Positions 11,301-25,525 of a DNA stretch of 64,000 nucleotides are shown piece by piece; within the stretch, counting starts at the first letter, position 1; each line of letters starts with the position of its first letter. The notes under the pieces are model-generated. The model had not been told where the DNA came from, did not search any database, and worked only from the letters and a program-made list of their open reading frames with translations. Location of the stretch: assembly GCA_964017065.1 (NCBI GenBank), contig OZ024792.1:6381754-6445753 (forward strand), in the 5' to 3' direction. The position numbers and the translations under genes are program-made. Source of the stretch: Haliclona indistincta. Its lineage: Eukaryota; Porifera; Demospongiae; Haplosclerida; Chalinidae.

Positions 11301-13485
11301 TGTGAGATTGCAAGTTATGTAAAATATCTAGTTCCATCATTGACTGTGCCAGTGTCTTCCAATGCTAGTACAGTACTGGATATCAGTGGATACAACTCCT
11401 TCACTGTACAGTGTGGAGGAACATTTAGTCCTAGCTCTCATCAATCAGGAGAATCACTTTCATTCATGTTAACCAGAAACAGTGTATCAGTCGCTGATAG
11501 GCTTTCAACTAGTCCAGTGATGTCAACAGGAGATACAGTCTCTCAGAGCAGCTCAGTACAGCAGACTGCATCCTCAGGTCCAGCCACACTAGTCTACAAC
11601 TGCACTGTTGAGTTTAGCATCAGTGGGTCACTCATTACTACTGCCAGTAACACAACACAGGTCATTGTGAAGGGTGAGCTAGCCTTTTATACCATTGGCC
11701 CACATGCATCTCTCCTCTCAACCTACCTGGAACAGGTCCCTCACTACCAGCAGCTCCAGTAGTAGTGGCACCAGTGACTACACCAACATCTGCTGTGATA
11801 CAATGGAGTGTTCCTGTAGTGACCTACTCTCCTGAACAATACACTGTCTACTACACTACCAACAGCAGTGGCTGTCCTACCAACTCAGATGAGGGCTACA
11901 ACAAGAGTGTGACTGTTTATGGTCTCAACCACACTGACTTCTTCACCATAAGAGACCAGCAGTACAATGTGACACTGAACAATCTTCATCCTTACACAGT
12001 GTACTGCTATAAAGTAGTGGCTAATAACACTGAGGGAAGGAATGAGCCAATGATAAGGATGTTCGAGACTACTGAAACTAGTGAGTGTGTCACTTAAAAC
12101 TAAACTGCATGTTTTTGGTCACTTTTTACTTTATGCAGTTCCAAGTGGACCTCCTCAGAACTTCACTATCTCAACCACTTCCAGTAACATTACTCTATTC
12201 TGGTCTCTTCCTTTACTCTTGCAACGTAATGGAGTCATCATCAGTTACCTTGTTACTTGCTCTATTGGTGGTATAACAAGTAGTACAAATGTTTCTGAAA
12301 CAAGCCTTGTCATATCTATTGATCCATTTACTAACTACACATGTTCTGTGAGTGCAGCAACAATGGTGGGAGATGGTCCACCAGCAACAGTTAGTGGAAC
12401 CTCTGATGAAGATAGTGAGTACATCATTCACTATAGCTACTGTGATATCACTCATGATGTGCTGTACAGTCCCTGCAGGACCACCTCGTCAGGTCATTGC
12501 AATTGCTGAGAGCTCAACAACAACTACTCTATTTTGGAGTGCTCCAGCAACACCAAATGGAGTGATCACTGAGTACCAGCTCCAGTGTTCTGGTGGTGGA
12601 CAAGTGTTCAACCACACTGTGATGGAGACCACAACCACACTGAGTGGACTCCTACCATACACCAACTACTCCTGTAGCATCATAGCTCACACCAGTGCTG
12701 GAGGAGGACCTGCAGCAACTATCAGTGTGACTACTCTACAAGATGGTAAGCTCAAAATTAAAATAGTGTGCCCAACACTATAATTATCAATCACTAATTC
12801 AGTTCCTAGCGGCCCTCCACAAAGCTTCAGACTAGTAGCCATGTCTCACAACATCACTCTCTCCTGGTCTCCTCCTCTTTCCTCACAACGTAATGGAGTC
12901 ATCATCAGCTATCTCATCACCTGCAGCTCAGGAGGCAGCATCATCAACAGCACTAGAACCAGCAGTACTAGTCTGACCATCACAGGACTGCAGCCATTCA
13001 CCAACTACACCTGTTCTGTGAGAGCTACAACAGTAGTGGGAGATGGACCAGCTGCAGTGAATACAGTAGAAACTCAAAAGGAATGTAGGTTCCTATGTTG
13101 AATAATAACTACATTTTATCTTTGCTCTATAGTTGTTTCAACAACTGCATGTATATGCCCATCTCCCTCACAAGATGTAACAGCTGCAAACAGCTTTACT
13201 ACATCCCATCAACTAATCACAGCAGTGGTAGTTACATTCTTTCTCACTTTTGTTAGCACATTTGTGCTCAGTTTTCTGTTGTTTTTGTTGATATTGAAGA
13301 GGTCTGGGAATGCAAAAGCTCAGAGCAAACTACAAAAGCAATCTGAACCAGCTGAGGGGACTTATGAAATGGTGAATACTGAGAAAACAGCAGAGGCTGA
13401 GTATGACATTATAGACCATAACAAGAAAGGAGTGACCCTTGAGGAGAACCCAGCTTACTCTGTTCACACATTCCGTCCGCAGTAA
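8396..13485 (+). CDS. Receptor gene B: nine Ig, four FN3, TM, ITAM-like and NPxY tail (complete)
   Basis: Predicted 1454-residue type I membrane receptor. Exons: 8396-8492, 8542-8832, 8881-9126, 9174-9512, 9571-9822, 9872-10204, 10258-10569, 10616-10927, 10969-11277, 11332-11673, 11736-12080, 12139-12414, 12470-12745, 12803-13084, 13133-13485. Exon 1 is a signal peptide (hydrophobic LALLVTLLAAV). Exons 2-10 each encode one Ig-like domain (Cys, then Trp as in IKWLSHDG, then YxC or FxC). Exons 11-14 each encode one FN3. All of these exons are multiples of three in phase 1-1. Exon 15 encodes a stalk, a TM helix, and a tail with GTYEMV, AEYDIID and NPAY. The YxxV-x9-YxxI spacing is ITAM-like and NPAY matches NPxY. 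No kinase domain is present, so signalling would need a cytoplasmic tyrosine kinase (inference). The extracellular ligand is unknown. It is the only intact tail-type gene here. Confidence 0.85.
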
Positions 13486-14016
13486 CTGAATTTCAATGAC
13501 TTACATAATATAATCAAACATGTAGTTAGGTGCATGCATACAAGACTAAGTATTGTCAAGAGTTTATGTATAGTCTGTAGTTGCTAGGCATTGTGTGTGT
13601 TTGATACTTATGAGTATAATATCATTCTGTGTTGAAATTGCCTATTTTGGTGAAAATTGAAAGACACACAATCACGTGGGAGAACATTACCAAATCTCCC
13701 ACTCTCACTTAGTTTTAATTTGTGTTAGAACTACTGTCAACAATTGTTTAATCACAGCTATGAGAATACAAACATCTGAACGAGTGATTAAAAGACCATT
13801 ATTATTAGAGACGTCTAATACTCACGGCTCTGCTATTTTAGAAAGAACTTCTTTGAGCTATCACTGCACTCAAGGGATTGTACACTTGTTTTCCATTATC
13901 AGAAATACACAAAGTAGTTTGAAATGGTGCGTGGGTGTGAATAAACATCACCTTATTACTTAAAGTGTGATGTTTACAACTTCAAACGATCGCTGACAGA
14001 AATCGATCTGTTCAAA
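13486..14016. promoter_or_regulatory. B-C intergenic region with conserved proximal block upstream of gene C
   Basis: About 530 bp between the gene B stop and the gene C start, very similar to 44798-45329 between E and F. About 70-80 bp upstream of the C start codon lies GTGTGAATAAACATCACC, repeated upstream of F (near 45250) and in a diverged form upstream of E (near 38456, GCGTGGATAAACATCG). Conservation at a fixed distance suggests a core promoter element. The embedded AATAAA at 13940 could instead be the polyadenylation signal of gene B. An E-box-like CACGTG lies near 13673. Confidence 0.4.
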
Positions 14017-17000
14017 ATGCTACAGCTGCTGTTGCTAGTCTTTGCACTAGCTGCTGTGAGCTGCTATGCTACGGATGGCACAAATTCTACTTCTACCTCT
14101 AACCCTTTGAATACTGATGTGTGCAAGAGTTGTAAGTATTTATTTACTTTTTTTGTATCTGATGTGTTGCTGTTCTTCAGGTACCATCAGTGAACTGATG
14201 ATTAATCCATCACACAATATCACTATTGAGTCTGGTAATACTGTATCACTGAGCTGCACTGCTAAACATACAAGTGATCAAGATTGTTCGATGTGTTTGG
14301 TGTGGAAGCATAATGACAGGCTTCTCTCTGATGTGATGTTTACTTCGATCAATGAAACATTGAGTAGTGCATTACCACTCACTGTTAACATGAGTACCCA
14401 AGGAGAGTATAGCTGCCAGACAAATGGGACAGAGATAGTACAGTCAATAGACATCACAGCAGTCGGTTAGTGAGAATAAACATGCTCTACATGTAAGATT
14501 GGAATAATTAATGATGAATTGTCTTCTACAGATCTTTCAATCAAAGGGACATATACTAACATTCGTATTGGTGATACGACTATCATCACTTGTATGATAG
14601 CACCGCCTCCATTGAATACTGCCTATAAATGGCTGTTGTCAAATGGGCTAGTGGTGAATAGTTCGGATGTTCTGGAACTTATAGGAAGCCACACCATTGA
14701 TGAGAGCAAATTTACATGTCTAGTGAATTCACCCCATCTGTACTCTCCTATTGAAAAGACTATTACTGTCACTGTACAAGGTATGTAGAGTATGCACTTA
14801 ATACATCACTGACACAGTACTTAACTCATGTGCAGGTACTACTGTTTCTGATGTTAGTTTAAATGAAGACAACATATCTGCTCTCAAAGGAACTATTAAC
14901 ATAAGAATCAGTTGTACAATTACTCTCAACAATACCATTGGACCTGATTACAGTGCACTGAATGTCACATGGACACACAATGGCTCTCAATCTACAATGC
15001 TACAAGCTAATCCAAGTGGAATGAGTGGAGAGCCATCATCAATGTTCACTAGTGAAATGACAATTGACAGTAATGAATTCACGGACAGTGGCAGCTACTG
15101 TTGTGCTGCTGCAGTGATTGGATCTGGTGACTCAAATAAGATGGGCTGTGTCACATTAAATGTGTTAGGTAAATTAATACAACACCAATAATTTAAAAAT
15201 AATTAATTGTTATGCACAGATATCAGCATATCAGGAGAACACTCAGATCTAACTGTTGGAACAACTTACAATATTACCTGCACTGTACCAGGTCTTGATG
15301 ACTCTAGTGCCATAATGTGGACTAGTAGTGCAGCTGCTGTCCCTGTTTCAACAACAAACACTCTCACACTGCAGTCAGTGAATAACACATTGAATGGAAC
15401 TGAGTTCACATGTTCAGTTAACCCAATGAAGTTGCACGCAAATAGTCCTATGATGAAAACAATTACTGTCACTGTACTAGGTACGTCTCATCACTCTACT
15501 CTTCAATTTATTTGTTAATTTTTTTCAAGATACAAGAGTGACATCAGTCTCCGTTGAGCCTCAGAGTGTCACTGCTCTTGTTGGGTCATCTCCAGTGGTA
15601 TTCACTTGTACTATAACTCTGAATCATGATATTAGTCCTGATCTTAGTGCTCTGAATGTTGTCTGGACACAAGTTGCAATGTCTGACATATCCAGTGTTA
15701 ATCCAAAACTGGGATCAAGTAATGTGTTTAGCAGTTCAATGATTGTATCAACTCACACTCCATCCTCTCGAAAGGAGTATTGCTGTAATGCTAGTATTAT
15801 TGGGACTAATACTGCATCTGATTGTTCCTCTATTGAAGTTCTTGGTAAGAAAAGTACTTTTCATGTTGTTAATTTTCAAAAAATTTACAGACATTGTCAT
15901 CACTGGACAATATCAGCAAATCCAATTAGGCAGCACATCTACTGTTACCTGCAGTGTATCAGAATTGATGAACAGTAATATCAAATGGATATCACTTGAT
16001 GAGGAAGTAGTGAGCAGCTCAGGTGTACTGATGCTGTTTGGTAACCACACCATTGATGGAAGAACATTGAGATGTGTAGTGACATCAACACAAGTTCACT
16101 CTTCAGGAGAAACAGACATCACTGTTACTGTTAAAAGTAAGCCAGGTAAAATTAACAAATTCAATTTATGATTGTTTACAGATACATATGTCAGCATGGT
16201 AACGGTCTCTGTGAATAATCTTATGGTACCGGTTGCGACTGTCTCTTATCAAATTAACTGCTCTGTCACTCTGAGTAGTTCTATTGGTCCTAATATCAGT
16301 GCTCTGAGTATATCATGGCAGCACAACAACCAGCCAGTTGACGCATCACAAGATAGAGTTCAAGTATCAGAACCAATTGGTGCATTAACTATTTTCACAA
16401 ATAGTCTCGCACTCAGTGATATCAGTCAGCATGATAGTGGAGAGTATTGCTGCACTGCTAGTATTGCAGGGAATCAGACTAAACCAAAAGATTGTGTTGA
16501 AGTACAAGTCACAACAAATAGTGAGTGTATTTCAGTATATTAACTTCACTTACTGTAAATTAACTTCAGACACAACTGCAATTAGTGGCAATTTTAAGAA
16601 TATCCGAATAGGCAGCACACCTCGAATATTGTGTTCCACTCCTAATCTGATGGACAGTGCTATCAAGTGGTTATCTCGTGATGGGTCAGTGTTGAACAGC
16701 TCAGGTGTTCTGATACTACAGTCAGTGAACTACACTATCAATGGAACAATGATCACATGCTCAGTGAACTCACCACAACTGATAAACACCATCAATGAGA
16801 CCATCACACTTACTGTACAAGGTGAGAGACATTTGATATTACATGCAGCATTGGTCACTCATCTCTGCAGCAACATCAGTTACTCAAGCCACTATTGTCA
16901 ACCCACCTTCATATGTTGTTGATGGTGACCAGAATGTTGAGCTGCAGTGTACTGTCACACTGAGTAGCACCATTGGACCAGACTACAGTGCTCTCGGTAT

Positions 17001-20000
17001 TGACTGGAGAGACAGCACTAACACTAGCATCAACAACTGCCCCAGTCCCCAGCCACATGGGAACACACAGATCAGTGACACCTTTTCTTGTAACCTGACA
17101 ATAGCCACTATCTCAGCTACTAGTGCAGGACAGTACTCCTGTAATGCTGCTATTACTGGAATCAGTGGTTCAAGAGTTGATTTGATTAATCTTCAAGTAC
17201 AAGGTTCGCCAACGCTTGATTGTTGCTGTTCATGATCATTGTCAGTATTAATTTTTATTCAATAGTTATTGATGTTAGTGGTCCCTTCAAAAACCTTACT
17301 CTCGGCAGTACTGCAGTGATCAACTGTAGTATAGCTGATCTGTCAGCTCCTACTATCAAATGGTTGTATCAGAATGGATCAGTAGTGAACAACTCACATG
17401 ATCTGACTCTAGAACCAGTCAACTATACTCACAATGGAAGAGTGTTCACATGTTTGGTAAACTCATCTCAACTGTACTCTCCTGGACAAAAGAATATCAC
17501 TGTCACTGTTAAAGGTATGTAACATCAGTAATTAATTGAGCCTTTGATCAGTATTTACCTCAGGTACTACTGTTTCTACTGTCACTATAAGTGAAGACAG
17601 CATATCTGCTCTCAAAGGAACTAACAACATTATCATCAGTTGTACAATCACTCTCAACAATACCATTGGACCTGATTACAGCGCACTGAATGTCACATGG
17701 ACACACAATGGCTCTCAATCTACAATGCTACAAGCTACTCCAAGTGGAATGAGTGGAGAGCCATTATTAATGTTCACTAGTGAATTGACAATTGACAGTA
17801 ATGAATTCACGGACAGTGGCAGCTACTGTTGTGTTGCTGCAGTGATTGGATCTGGTGACTCAAATAAGATGGGCTGTGTCACATTGAGTATGCTAGGTAA
17901 AAATCAATACATCGCTAATAATTTTTCAATCTTTGTATGCGTTGTTATGCACAGATATCAGCATATCAGGAGAACACTCAGATCTAACTGTTGGAACAAC
18001 TTACAATATTACTTGCACTGTACCAGGTCTTGATGACTCTAGTGCCGTAATGTGGACTAGTAGTGCAGCTGCTGTTCCTGTTTCAACAACAAACACTCTC
18101 ACACTGCAGTCAGTGAATAACACATTGAATGGAACTGAGTTCACATGTTCAGTAAACTCATCAATGCTGTACTCAGTTGGTAAAAAGGAAATATCCATCA
18201 CTGTCAAAGGTATAATACATGTACTTCATTTATTATGAGCCTAATGCTTGTAATATGATGCTATTATAAATCTCTGCAGCAACATCAGTTAGTAATGTTA
18301 CTACTATCAATCCACCATCATATGTTGTTGATGGTGACCAGAATGTTGAGCTGCAGTGTACTGTCACACTGAGTAGCACCATTGGACCAGACTACAGTGC
18401 TCTCAGTATTGACTGGAGAGACTTTATCACTGACGCTATCATCTACAACTGCTCCAGCCCTCAGCCACATGGGAACACACAGATCAGTGACACCTTTTCT
18501 TGTACCCTGACACTAGCCACTATCTCAGCTACTAGTGCAGGACTGTACATCTGTAATGCTGCTATTACTGGAATCAGTGGTGGGAGAGCTGGTTTTATAA
18601 ATCTTCAAGTACAAGGTATGGACATGAACATGCTTGTAAAGAATGAGATGCACATTACTGCCACACAGGATCTCTTCAGAATGCTAGTCTCCTCACACCA
18701 GAGAGTGCAGTTCTTGGACAGTCATCTGTGCTCATCTGTGTAGTGCACACTTCACTACCAGTCACCACTAACCTGCTCTCAGTCCAGTGGATACACAGAG
18801 GGAGTCTGGTAAATAGTACTGAAAAGATTAAACAGGAAGGAAATGCTCCAGTGTATGTGACCAAGTTGAGTCAGTTGACTGCTACTGTTAACAGCTCAGG
18901 ACTGTACTCCTGTCATGTGTCTACTGACAGACAACAAGTAACAGCTGAAGCCAACCTCACTGTAGCATGTGAGTGGATTGAGCTAAACTGTCATCATTTG
19001 ATTGTCTCTTACAGTTTCTCATATTGATGTTCACACTGGACCATCCAATGGATTCCCCTCACAACCTCTACTGGGTACCAGTACTAGACTGAACTGCTCT
19101 GTCACACTCCATCCTCAGCTCAGCCAGCTCACCATCCTCACCATCCAGTACCAGTGGTCCTCTAACGGTGTGACAAGAGGCAGTGAACAGGAACTAGTGC
19201 TACCCAACTTGAGTCCAGCTGATGCTACAACCCACTCCTGCACAGTGACAGTCTCTTCAGCTAACCCAGGAGAACATCTAATCGGACAAATCAGTAATCA
19301 GTCAATCTATGAACTTATAGCGAAAGGTGACTTTGAGGTGTTGTTTATAAATAGTTATTATTAAGTTTTCTACAGTCCCAGCTCCAGCTATTCAACTCAC
19401 ACCTGGTGGTAACAGATCAGTTTATTATTCTGGAGAAGATCTCAATGTAACATGTATCAGTAGTGTAGTGGGTGCAGTGTTCACTTGGAGAGCAGTTAAT
19501 ATCACAACACAGCAACCATTGATCATATCAAATACTACTGTGAGCAGTGGTAGCAATACCAGTGTACTCATTCTCAGACCAATCAGAGTCAGTGATCATG
19601 TTCTAGTGGACTTTATTTGTGCAGTAGCATTTCCTGAGAATATGAACATCATCGGAAGTACATCTTTAACTCTAGCCAATATAAATGGTAATATTGGGTT
19701 TGTTATGTGGCTGTCAATATTATATTTTTCCAGTTCCATCATTGAGTGTGTCAGTGTCTTCCAATGCTAGTACAGTACTGGATATCAGTGGATACAACTC
19801 CTTCACTGTGCAGTGTGGAGGAACATTTAGTCCTAGCTTTACTCAATCAGGAGAATCCCTTTCATTCATGTTAACCAGAAACAGTGTATCAGTCACTGAT
19901 GGACTTTCAACTAGTCCAGTGATGGCAACAGGAGATACAGTCTCTCAGAACAGCTTAGTACAGCAGACTGCATCTTCAGGTCCAGCCATACTAGTCTACA

Positions 20001-23000
20001 ACTGCACTGTTGAGTTTAGCATCAGTGGATCACTCATTACTACTGCCAGTAACACAACACAGGTCATTGTGAAGGGTGAGCTAGCCTTGTATACTATTGG
20101 CCCACATGCATCTCTCCTCTCAACCTACCTGGAACAGGTCCCTCACTACCAGCAGCTCCAGTAGTAGTGGCACCAGTGACTACACCAACATCTGCTGTGA
20201 TACAATGGAGTGTTCCTGTAGTGACCTACTCTCCTGAACAATACACTGTCTACTACACTACCAACAGCAGTGGCTGTCCTACCAATTCAGATGAGCTGGG
20301 CTACAACAAGAGTGTGACTGTTTATGGTCTCAACCACACTGACTTCTTCACCATAAGAGACCAGCAGTACAATGTGACACTGAACAATCTTCATCCTTAC
20401 ACAGTGTACTGCTATAAAGTAGTGGCTACTAACTCTGAGGGAAGGAATGAGTCAATGATGAGAATGTTTGAGACTAATGAAACTAGTGAGGGTCTTACTG
20501 AAACTAAACTGCATGTTTTTGATTACTTTTTACTTTATGCAGATCCAAGTGGACCTCCTCAGAACTTGACTAACTCAACAACTTCCATTAACATAACTCT
20601 ATTATGGTTTCCTCCGCTGTCTTCACAGCGTAATGGAGTTATTGTCAACTACCTCATTACTTGCACAATTGGTGGTTTGAAATATAGTATGAGAATATCT
20701 GAAACAAGCCAAGTTGTAAATATCAATCCGTTCACTAACTACACATGTTCTGTGAGTGCAGCAACAATGGTGGGAGATGGTCCACCAGCAACAGTTAGTG
20801 GAACCTCTGATGAAGATGGTGAGTACATCATTCACTATAGCTACTGTGATATCACTCATGATGTGCTGTACAGTACCTGCAGGACCACCTCGTCAGGTCT
20901 CTATTATTGCCGACAGCTCAAAATCAATAAACGCTAGTTGGAGTGCTCCAACGACACCAAATGGAGTGATTAATGAGTACCAGCTCCAGTGTTCTGGTGA
21001 TAACAAAAACTTAACCTCAGCAGTGATGGGCTCACAGACCACAACCACGCTGAGTGGACTCTTACCATACACCAACTACTCCTGTAGCATCACAGCTCAC
21101 ACCAGTGCTGGAGGAGGACCTGCAGCAACTACCAGTGTGACCACTCTACAAGATGGTGAGTCAACTAGTATAGATAATCCTCTCTTGATGTCATTCTCTC
21201 AGTTCCCAGTGGACCACCTCAGAACTTCACTATCTCAGACACTTCTCGTAGCATCACTTTCTCCTGGTCTCCTCCTCTCCTCTCACAACGTAATGGAGTC
21301 ATCACTGGCTATAATCTAACCTGTACTGTTGGTGGAGTAACCGATAGTGCCAGATTGAGTGTTACTAGTCTGAACATACCAGCAGTTCCATTCATTAGCT
21401 ACTCCTGTACTGTGAGTGCTGCAACTCTCGTAGGAGATGGTCATGCAACAGCAGTGATTAGTGGAGTCACTGATGAAGAGAGTGAGTATTTATCGCTATA
21501 TAACACCTCTTCTCGTGAATACTGTATGTCTTCTCTTCGTACAGAACCTGGATCACCTCCTCGAGATTTAAACGGAGTTTCTAATGATTCTAGGTCACTA
21601 ACTCTCACATGGAAAGCACCCATACAGCCAAATGGAGTGATCATTGAGTACCAGCTCCAGTGTTCTGATGGTGGACAAGTGTTCAACCACACTGTAATGG
21701 AGACTACAACCACACTGAGTGGACTCCTACCATACACCAACTACTCCTGTAGCATCACAGCTCACACCAGTGTTGGAGGAGGACCTGCAGCAACTACCAG
21801 TGTGACCACTTTACAAGATGGTAATATTTGTAGTCATCTCCTTATTGCCTGGTAATCTCATATTTCCTAGTTCCAATGGATAGTGTAAGAAACCTGACTG
21901 TCATATCAGTCTTGGGATCTAGTACTATTCTCAACATATCTTGGTTTCCTCCTGCAACACCAAATGGTGTCATCACTGACTATGAAGTCAACACATCATC
22001 ACTAGCATCAATTGATGTTAGAAACTTTACTGCCAGTGAAGATTTTCCAGCCAATACTAGATTTTCAAGAAATATCACTAATCTAAGTTAGTGTCTGATG
22101 TTGATACTGATAATGATTTGAATCACTTCTACAGCTCCTGGAGTACCATACTATGTTAAGGTAACTGCTTACACTGTAAAAGGAAGAGGACCATACTCCG
22201 ATGAAGTGATTAATTTCACAGAAGAAGACGGTAAATCACAGTTACCTCACTAGTACCATTGCATGTATGTAATCCTGCAGTTCCGTCAAAAGGTCCTGAA
22301 ATTACTAACGTCACGAGACTGACAGATGGTTCTATCATAGTGATGTGGAAGCTACTCACTCTAGAGGAGGCTCGTGGGTTCATCACTGGATACACTGTCA
22401 CTGCTCAACAAGCTGACTTTGAACTAGCCTTGAGACAGTCATCAATGAGTGTGACAGTATCGCACAACACAACCAGGGCTGTTATAACCGGACTGGATCC
22501 TAAACTAGCCTATTTGGTCTCAGTCTCTGCTGGTACAGTAGCTGGAATGAGTGAGACTAACAGCAGAGAAATGGCTGCCACAACCAGTGAGAGATGTCAT
22601 ATGAGAGATGAATGCAATTTTGAATAATCTTTCACAGATAACCTCTATGTATATCTGGTTCTTGGTGGTATAGCTGGTATTGGAGGTCTTCTGATATTGA
22701 TTTGTCTCTGTGTCTTGATTTGCTGCTGTTATCGATGCTGCAAGAGGTATACTAGCTTCTGATGATAGAGGTGATTTTAATATTTTTGTAGGAAAACAAA
22801 AACCAAGAAAGTAGAGCTCGATCAATCACCGTACTGGATTGAGAAAGTGGAAAAGGAACGATATTCACCAGAGCTTATTGAAATGAAACCAGTTGTTGAA
22901 GAACGAGGTGCAATGTTCTTAAAAAAATTATGATTTTGATACTATTCCTAATTTTTAGTAGAGGAAGATCTGCAGTATCCTGCCATACCCTTGGGCAGGT

Positions 23001-25525
23001 TCCCAGACCATGTGCACTCCCTGCACCAGGATAGGGATGAAGGATTTGAGGAACAGTTCCATGTAATGCACTGCATACTATGACATTGAACTTCTGCCGT
23101 CTGTGCCGCAGGAAATTTGCACCATACCAAAGGGATCCTCTGAAATTGCAAGAAAAGAGGAAAATGCAGTCAAGAACAGATTTGAGAACATCTACTCATG
23201 TATAAAACACAACTAGTGTCATGATGTTATTATTTTTGCATCACATTAGATGATCATTGCTGTGTGTCTCTTAAACCAATCGAAGGAGAGGAAGGATCTG
23301 ACTATATCAATGCATCATGGATTGATGTGAGGAGTATAGTACACACTATACATTGATAACATGTTATTTTGTACTGTAGAGATATAACAAGCCCAAAGCA
23401 TACATAGCAACACAAGGTAAATAATTTTACAGTTGTCTTGCAAAATTTTGATGAATCATTGTAATTTTTTTGTACAGGTCCAATTGATGAAACAATTGGA
23501 GATTTTTGGAGGATGGTGTGGGAATATAAAGTGCCCTCAATTGTCATGCTCACTAACCTAGTTGAGAGGAATGTTGTGAGTGATGCAGCTCATGTACTGC
23601 TGCAGCTGTGCACTATATTCTGTGCATGTAGCTCAAGTGTTCTTGCTACTGGCCTAAAGATGTTGAACAAGAGCTGGACTGTGGTGACGGTCTGACAGTG
23701 CAGCTAGAAGAAGAGCTAGTTTTTGCTGAGTACAAGATCAAGAAATTTATTGTTTCAGATGTAAGCCAGTGCATTGATTGTCAACTTGTTCAAAAACTGA
23801 TCTTTACAGGAATCTGACGAGAGCTCTCAATCATTACTTGTCACTCACTATCACTTCACTCAATGGCCAGATCATGGAGTACCTGCCTCAAAGCTGTGTC
23901 TCATCTCCTTCATCAAGCGATTCCGCAAACAGCATCCTCCTGAGGGTCCACCATTAGTGGTGCACTGCAGTGCTGGTGTGGGCAGGACTGGAACATTCAT
24001 CGTACTGGACACCATGCTACAGAGGATCAAAGATGGAGGCAGCCTCAACATCTTCCAGCTTGTCTCACAGCTCAGGAAGAGAAGGACCATCATGGTGCAG
24101 AATATTGTAAGTGTGTTGCTATCGAGTCAATGCTGTCTCATTCATGTTACCTGTTCAGTCACAGTACAAGTATATTCACGATGCTCTGACTGAATACATC
24201 ACATGTGGTGACACCTCATTTCCACTGATGGATGCACGCAAGCTGGTGAAGGAATTGAGCGAGTCACTTGACAGAAAGACAGGATTCGAAAAACAGTTTG
24301 ATGTGAGTAATGACTAGATAGTGCTGTGACACTGGGTGTGTTTAATATGCAACAGTTGTTGGAGCGGCTAAGTCAGCCTCTAGATGACCTTGAGTTCAGC
24401 ACATCAGATGCTGAAGCACATGCTGCTAAGAACAGATATGACTACAATTTGCCTTGTGAGTTCCAGCTGGTGACCACAAAAATTTATTTTATAACTTGTG
24501 TGTGGTTATGAATTACAGATAATGAGGCTCGAGTGGAATTGAACTCAGGCCCAACTGATTACATAAACGCAAGTCACGTGAATGTATGTGTAAACACTAG
24601 TGACTTCATAGAGTAATGTATGCTTCATTGCTCTATTAGGGATACAAGCAATGTAATGCATTCTTAGCCACTCAGTCTCCAATGGAGGAAACTGTGGCTG
24701 ATTTCTGGCAGATGGTGTGGGATGAACAGAGCAAGGTTATTGTGATGCTGTGCAAAACTGAGGAACAGGGCAAGGTGTGCTTAACATAGTAACACAATGA
24801 CATCATTGAGTGATCTTTTTATAGGAAGCATGTTACAAGTACTGGCCAAGCAGTGTTGGAGGAACACAGTGCTTTGGGATGACCACTGTAAAGCTGAAGC
24901 AGTCAACAGATTTGCAAGGAATAGTGACACGTACACTTGAAGTTATCAAAGAGGGGGACTACATCAATGTTAGTCATAGCCTATGTAATCATGCTGTACA
25001 AACATACTTAACGTGGGCATTTGTTTGTTCACAGACCAATGATAACTCACTTGTTGTGACCCAAATCCATTACAGCCAGTGGCCAGAGTACAGTGCTCCT
25101 ACTGACATTGATGCTGTACTTAAACTAACTGACACTGTACTCAAAACAGCAATGTCAGCAAGTGACAACCCCATCACAGTCATGTGCAAGTAGGGAGAGC
25201 TCTTACACTATTTAGTAACATTACACACAATCTAATATTGTACAGTGATGGCGTGGGTAGGACTGGTGCCTTCATCTGCATCTACTCACAGCTGGAGAGG
25301 GTTAAAGTGGAGGGAGTGGGTGACATATTCCAGTTCATCAAGGACTCTCGCCTGAAGCGTAAGGGACTGGTCAGGCACCAGGTAAGCTAGGTTGAGAGGC
25401 TATAGCAAGCTAGGTATCATACTTGATTGTACCTTATACAGGAGCATTACAACTTCTGTTATGAAGTGATTGCTGAGTTTTCAGATACAATGGGTCTCTA
25501 TGACAACTTCAAGAATGTTGTATAA
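14017..25525 (+). CDS. Receptor tyrosine phosphatase gene C: seventeen Ig, seven FN3, TM, tandem PTP domains (complete)
   Basis: Predicted 3087-residue receptor-type protein tyrosine phosphatase from 43 exons; all phases agree. Signal exon 14017-14131. Ig exons 14181-14465, 14532-14780, 14836-15168, 15220-15480, 15530-15844, 15891-16136, 16182-16520, 16570-16821, 16871-17203, 17266-17514, 17564-17896, 17955-18209, 18280-18615, 18669-18968, 19015-19326, 19376-19687, 19734-20075. FN3 exons 20138-20485, 20543-20818, 20874-21155, 21203-21481, 21545-21820, 21871-22086 plus 22135-22230, 22281-22586. TM 22638-22746; juxtamembrane 22792-22907 and 22959-23062. Fifteen PTP exons run from 23112 to 25525 (coordinates in the next entry). 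PTP domain D1 has KCSCYWP, the WPDHGVP loop and the P-loop [11 protein letters not shown], so it should be active. D2 has WPEY in place of WPD and VMCNDGVGRTG (His to Met), suggesting weak or no activity. It likely removes phosphate from tyrosines of neighbouring receptors or their kinases (inference). Ectodomain exons match those of B, E and F. Confidence 0.85.
23112..25525 (+). other. Tandem PTP domains D1 and D2 of gene C (exon detail)
   Basis: Cytoplasmic catalytic part of gene C. D1 exons: 23112-23199, 23250-23326, 23380-23416, 23478-23575, 23632-23760, 23810-24106, 24159-24302. Linker and D2 exons: 24356-24455, 24519-24583, 24640-24774, 24825-24968, 25035-25189, 25246-25381, 25442-25525. 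PTP landmarks in order: [16 protein letters not shown], a [11 protein letters not shown] segment, [25 protein letters not shown] (D1); then [45 protein letters not shown] (D2). The active-site Cys is kept in both, but only D1 has the full HCxxGxGRT signature and WPD acid. Confidence 0.85.

Noticed and set aside
13676..13963. 95-codon frame in the B-C spacer
   Set aside because: The paralogous spacer (44798-45329) has a different stop pattern, so the frame is not conserved. The region is better read as regulatory DNA and untranslated sequence.
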